Source: Pleurotus ostreatus/Saccharomyces cerevisiae fusant (lineage: Eukaryota; Opisthokonta). From it: a DNA stretch of 10,238 nt. The notes under the pieces were generated by a model. That model was not told where the DNA came from and ran no database searches. It worked only from the letters and a program-made list of their open reading frames with translations. The stretch is from contig JAMQCK010001265.1 in NCBI GenBank assembly GCA_024196135.1, positions 1 to 10,238 on the forward strand, written 5' to 3'. The translations under genes and the position numbers were made by a program. This document shows positions 8,538 to 10,238 of this stretch, one piece after another (position 1 is the first letter of the stretch; every line of letters starts with the position of its first letter).

Positions 8538-8604
8538 CATTGAGGTATCTCGACGAATTGCTGGCTCTGCGCGCGTTACATTTCCACGTGCGCGGAAATC
8601 GCCG
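8538..8604 (-). repeat. Right terminal inverted region of the Harbinger element (diverged)
   Basis: Read on the minus strand from outside inward it holds CGGCGAT (8598-8604), CACGTGG (8584-8590), GCGCG, GCCAGCA (8559-8565), GTC (8552-8554) and GATACCTCAATG (8538-8549). This is the order seen at the left end. It also contains a near-palindrome, TTTCC and GGAAA around ACGTGCGC (8581-8598). The transposase start codon lies 139 nt inside. The true outer edge may lie near 8637, where GGGCCTATGT on the minus strand resembles a Harbinger-type terminus. Confidence 0.55.
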
Positions 8605-8992
8605 AGCTGCGACACAGCCACCTCTCGACATAGGCCCTCTGTATTTTTGTACATGTCCTCTCCATCCGCCGTTCTTTCGAAATCGTACACCTTGACCTCC
8701 GATTATGCGATGTATCAAGTTTCAGAGTTTGGCGTTGCTCCTATGCACGCCTATGACTTGTTAGATATTCCCGCGACATCAGGTGGCATTCCCACGGTTC
8801 TGTTATCTCCGTTTGTAAGTATCTCGCCCTTCCTCTCGCATGTGTTGGATGTACGAGGGCACGGGCGGCGTGCGTCGTGTATGAGATTCGAGTGTTCTAC
8901 TAATACCGGTTGTCGATGCGTCGTGACGAGTGATGCAAGTGTATATATGGTAATGAGGGATGATATGAAGGTGTGTGTAGTCAGTACGACAG
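8605..8992. other. Gene-free region between the transposon and the JmjC-like gene
   Basis: A long frame crosses this stretch on the plus strand, but its translation shows no family features. The left part may include the last bases of the transposon. The right part should hold the 3' untranslated region of the JmjC-like gene. I see no RNA gene or notable repeat here. Confidence 0.5.
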
Positions 8993-10238
8993 CTAGTCCG
9001 ACAAATCGCTATCTGAGTCTTCTCCCTCCTCCGATCCCCCACTCTGGCTAATCACTTCGTCTACGTGCGTCGTCCTCAGATCGTCTGTCAGGCCGCGTAT
9101 GTCCAACGGCGGGCCAGGATCGTCCCATCGGTCGCCCTCGAAGATGTACTCGCATCCGGGAATCTTGGCCCGCTTGTCACCTGCGTACTTACTCTTGCAA
9201 GCCAGCAATATACGCATCGCGACCGTGTACGCGAGCCTGTCGAAAGCTGTGCCGTTATCCGCCCAGTGCTTGTCGCGGAGGCGTTGCGTCATGTCGTACT
9301 CCGCGACGCGTTCAGCGATGGCTGCTTGGACGCTCTTCGCCTCGGCCCGCTCCTTCTCCGTCTTCTCCTCGTCGCGCCCCTGTCCCTTGTGCGGATTGAC
9401 TTCGCCTTCGGAGTTGTTGTCCAGTAGTGGATCGGGCTCTTCGATGTACTCGTGAGGGCGGGTAAGCATTAGTGCCATGGCGATCATAGGCTTTCGGAAG
9501 AAGACTAAGAAATGTTGTCAATGTCAGTCGATATACGATAGAGGTATGGCGCACCTTGTCCAGTCGTAGCTCGGATGGGGAGAGCCGCGGCCATGGTGAT
9601 CAGCATGAGTTGAACTCCGCACGTGTGGTCGTGGTTAGTGACGCTCTTCTTAGTGCGCTGCACCCTTCGCGACACTTCCATTCGATGGAGGTCGTTATAG
9701 GTGAAGAAGTGCTTCCCGGCGGCAGCGGTTGGAACCGGTGTGTACGCTGCATGTACGGTACCCGCCGGTTGATAGCTGTTCGCGTTGAGTGCATGGTATT
9801 GAATAGAAATCGTAGTGATTTGACTTACTATTTCATGCCGGGCCTGAGCTCGATAATGCAGCCGTCTACGTCCCAATCTGTCTCTCCCGACTGCCTCTTG
9901 GGCGGCGAAAGGTCATCGCGCGATGCTGCGGCTATAAGGTTCCGTATGCGCTGCACGAGTCTGCTCTGTAGTCGACGCCTGTCTTGCCTACTGTCGCCAG
10001 ACTTGGGCTTGGGCATGTTAGTCGCGGAGAATACGATCCACTCTTTCAAGCCGGCGCCGCGTATCTCCGCCGAAGTCGCCATCCCGCTTGCGTCGATGTG
10101 GCCGAAGGTGAGGAAGCCGGAGGTGTGGAGCAGGAACCAATCGAGTGTTTTGATCATGTCCGCCGTTATGTGGAAGTGGCCGGCGTACATGTTACCGAAG
10201 GTTGACGAGAAAGATTCAACGACGTTGTCCGCCATCTT
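8993..10238 (-). CDS. JmjC/cupin-like (Fe(II)-dependent dioxygenase-like) protein, 3' part, 5' end beyond window
   Basis: Visible exons on the minus strand are 9829-10238 (open to the edge), 9555-9775 and 8993-9504, giving 380 residues that end at a TAG. Introns are 53 and 50 nt, GT-AG. The frame is open through the last three bases of the window, so the ATG at 10235 need not be the start. Counting from the edge, LTFGHIDASGMATS (about 43-56) carries an H-x-D pair (H47, D49). ELRPGMKY joined across an intron to YQPAGTVHAAYTPVP carries a second histidine (H145). This is the metal triad pattern of JmjC/cupin folds, and the context matches a JmjC-like family common in agaricomycetes. GKHFFTYNDLHRMEV (about 157-171) follows, then a hydrophobic helix, a Glu/Lys-rich region and a Ser/Asp/Glu-rich acidic tail. 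The substrate is unknown; histone demethylase activity should not be assumed. The family assignment is from motif pattern, without a search. Confidence 0.72.

Larger units (their letters stand above)
5498..8604. mobile_element. PIF/Harbinger DNA transposon carrying both genes (minimal extent)
   Basis: Two genes that define PIF/Harbinger elements lie side by side: a Myb/SANT-like DNA-binding protein on the plus strand and a DDE transposase on the minus strand. They are convergent, so each start faces one end of the element. Diverged inverted similarity occurs outside them. The clearest block is GATACCTCAATG at 5617-5628, repeated as its exact reverse complement at 8538-8549. Further out, CGGCGAT and CACGTGG (5498-5504, 5513-5519) recur inverted at 8598-8604 and 8584-8590 with almost the same spacing. 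The span given is only as far as that inverted similarity reaches. The true ends and the 3-bp target-site duplication expected for this superfamily were not resolved; the element may extend to about 5400 and 8637. Both genes look uninterrupted, so the copy could be autonomous. The identification rests on gene content; the ends are inference. Confidence 0.85.

Noticed and set aside
5606..8560. TTG at 5606-5608 and 8558-8560 as a target-site duplication
   Set aside because: A 3-bp match is common by chance, TTG is not the usual site of this superfamily, and inverted similarity appears to continue outside it.
8111..9051. Overlapping plus-strand open frames of 194 and 206 residues
   Set aside because: The first is antisense to transposase exon 1; the second crosses the transposon edge and gene-free DNA with no family match.
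1..10238. CRISPR array, bacterial operon, rRNA or tRNA genes
   Set aside because: No regularly spaced repeats, no ribosomal or tRNA signatures, and spliced eukaryotic genes throughout.

Overview
The window looks like nuclear DNA from a filamentous basidiomycete, probably a mushroom-forming agaricomycete. The evidence is dense genes with many 46-73 nt GT-AG introns carrying CTNA-type branch sites, GC-rich coding sequence, and protein families typical of that group (a 7-transmembrane family expanded there, a JmjC-like family, and a two-gene Harbinger transposon). The species assignment is inference. No bacterial, viral or organellar signature was seen. All gene models were spliced by eye; reading frames were checked exon by exon but no transcript evidence was available.

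Layout. (1) 25-965 (+): the 3' part of a kinesin-14 motor gene, entering from the left edge; the first 24 bases are the end of an intron. (2) 1143-2931 (-): a complete five-exon TRM44-type tRNA(Ser) Um44 2'-O-methyltransferase gene, convergent with the kinesin gene. (3) 3214-4709 (-): an eight-exon gene for a 364-residue seven-transmembrane protein, with a TATA box about 95 nt upstream of its ATG. (4) 4811-5497: gene-free DNA with a perfect 13-bp-arm hairpin. (5) About 5.5-8.6 kb: a PIF/Harbinger DNA transposon with both expected genes, a Myb/SANT-like DNA-binding protein (5801-7136, +) and a DDE transposase (7148-8398, -). The two genes lie tail to tail with 11 nt between their stop codons. 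Diverged inverted similarity flanks the pair. (6) 8605-8992: gene-free. (7) 8993-10238 (-): the 3' part of a JmjC/cupin-like gene, running off the right edge.

How it fits together. The kinesin, TRM44 and 7TM genes are unrelated cellular genes. The Harbinger element sits between the 7TM gene promoter and the JmjC-like gene. Both transposon genes have open, spliceable frames and the transposase keeps its D-D-E residues, so the copy may be autonomous or recently so. The least ordinary signals are at the element's edges (inverted blocks, a three-unit 11-bp tandem repeat, a 12-bp palindrome, a hairpin) and an apparent GC-AG intron in the transposase. I found no clearly new biological system.
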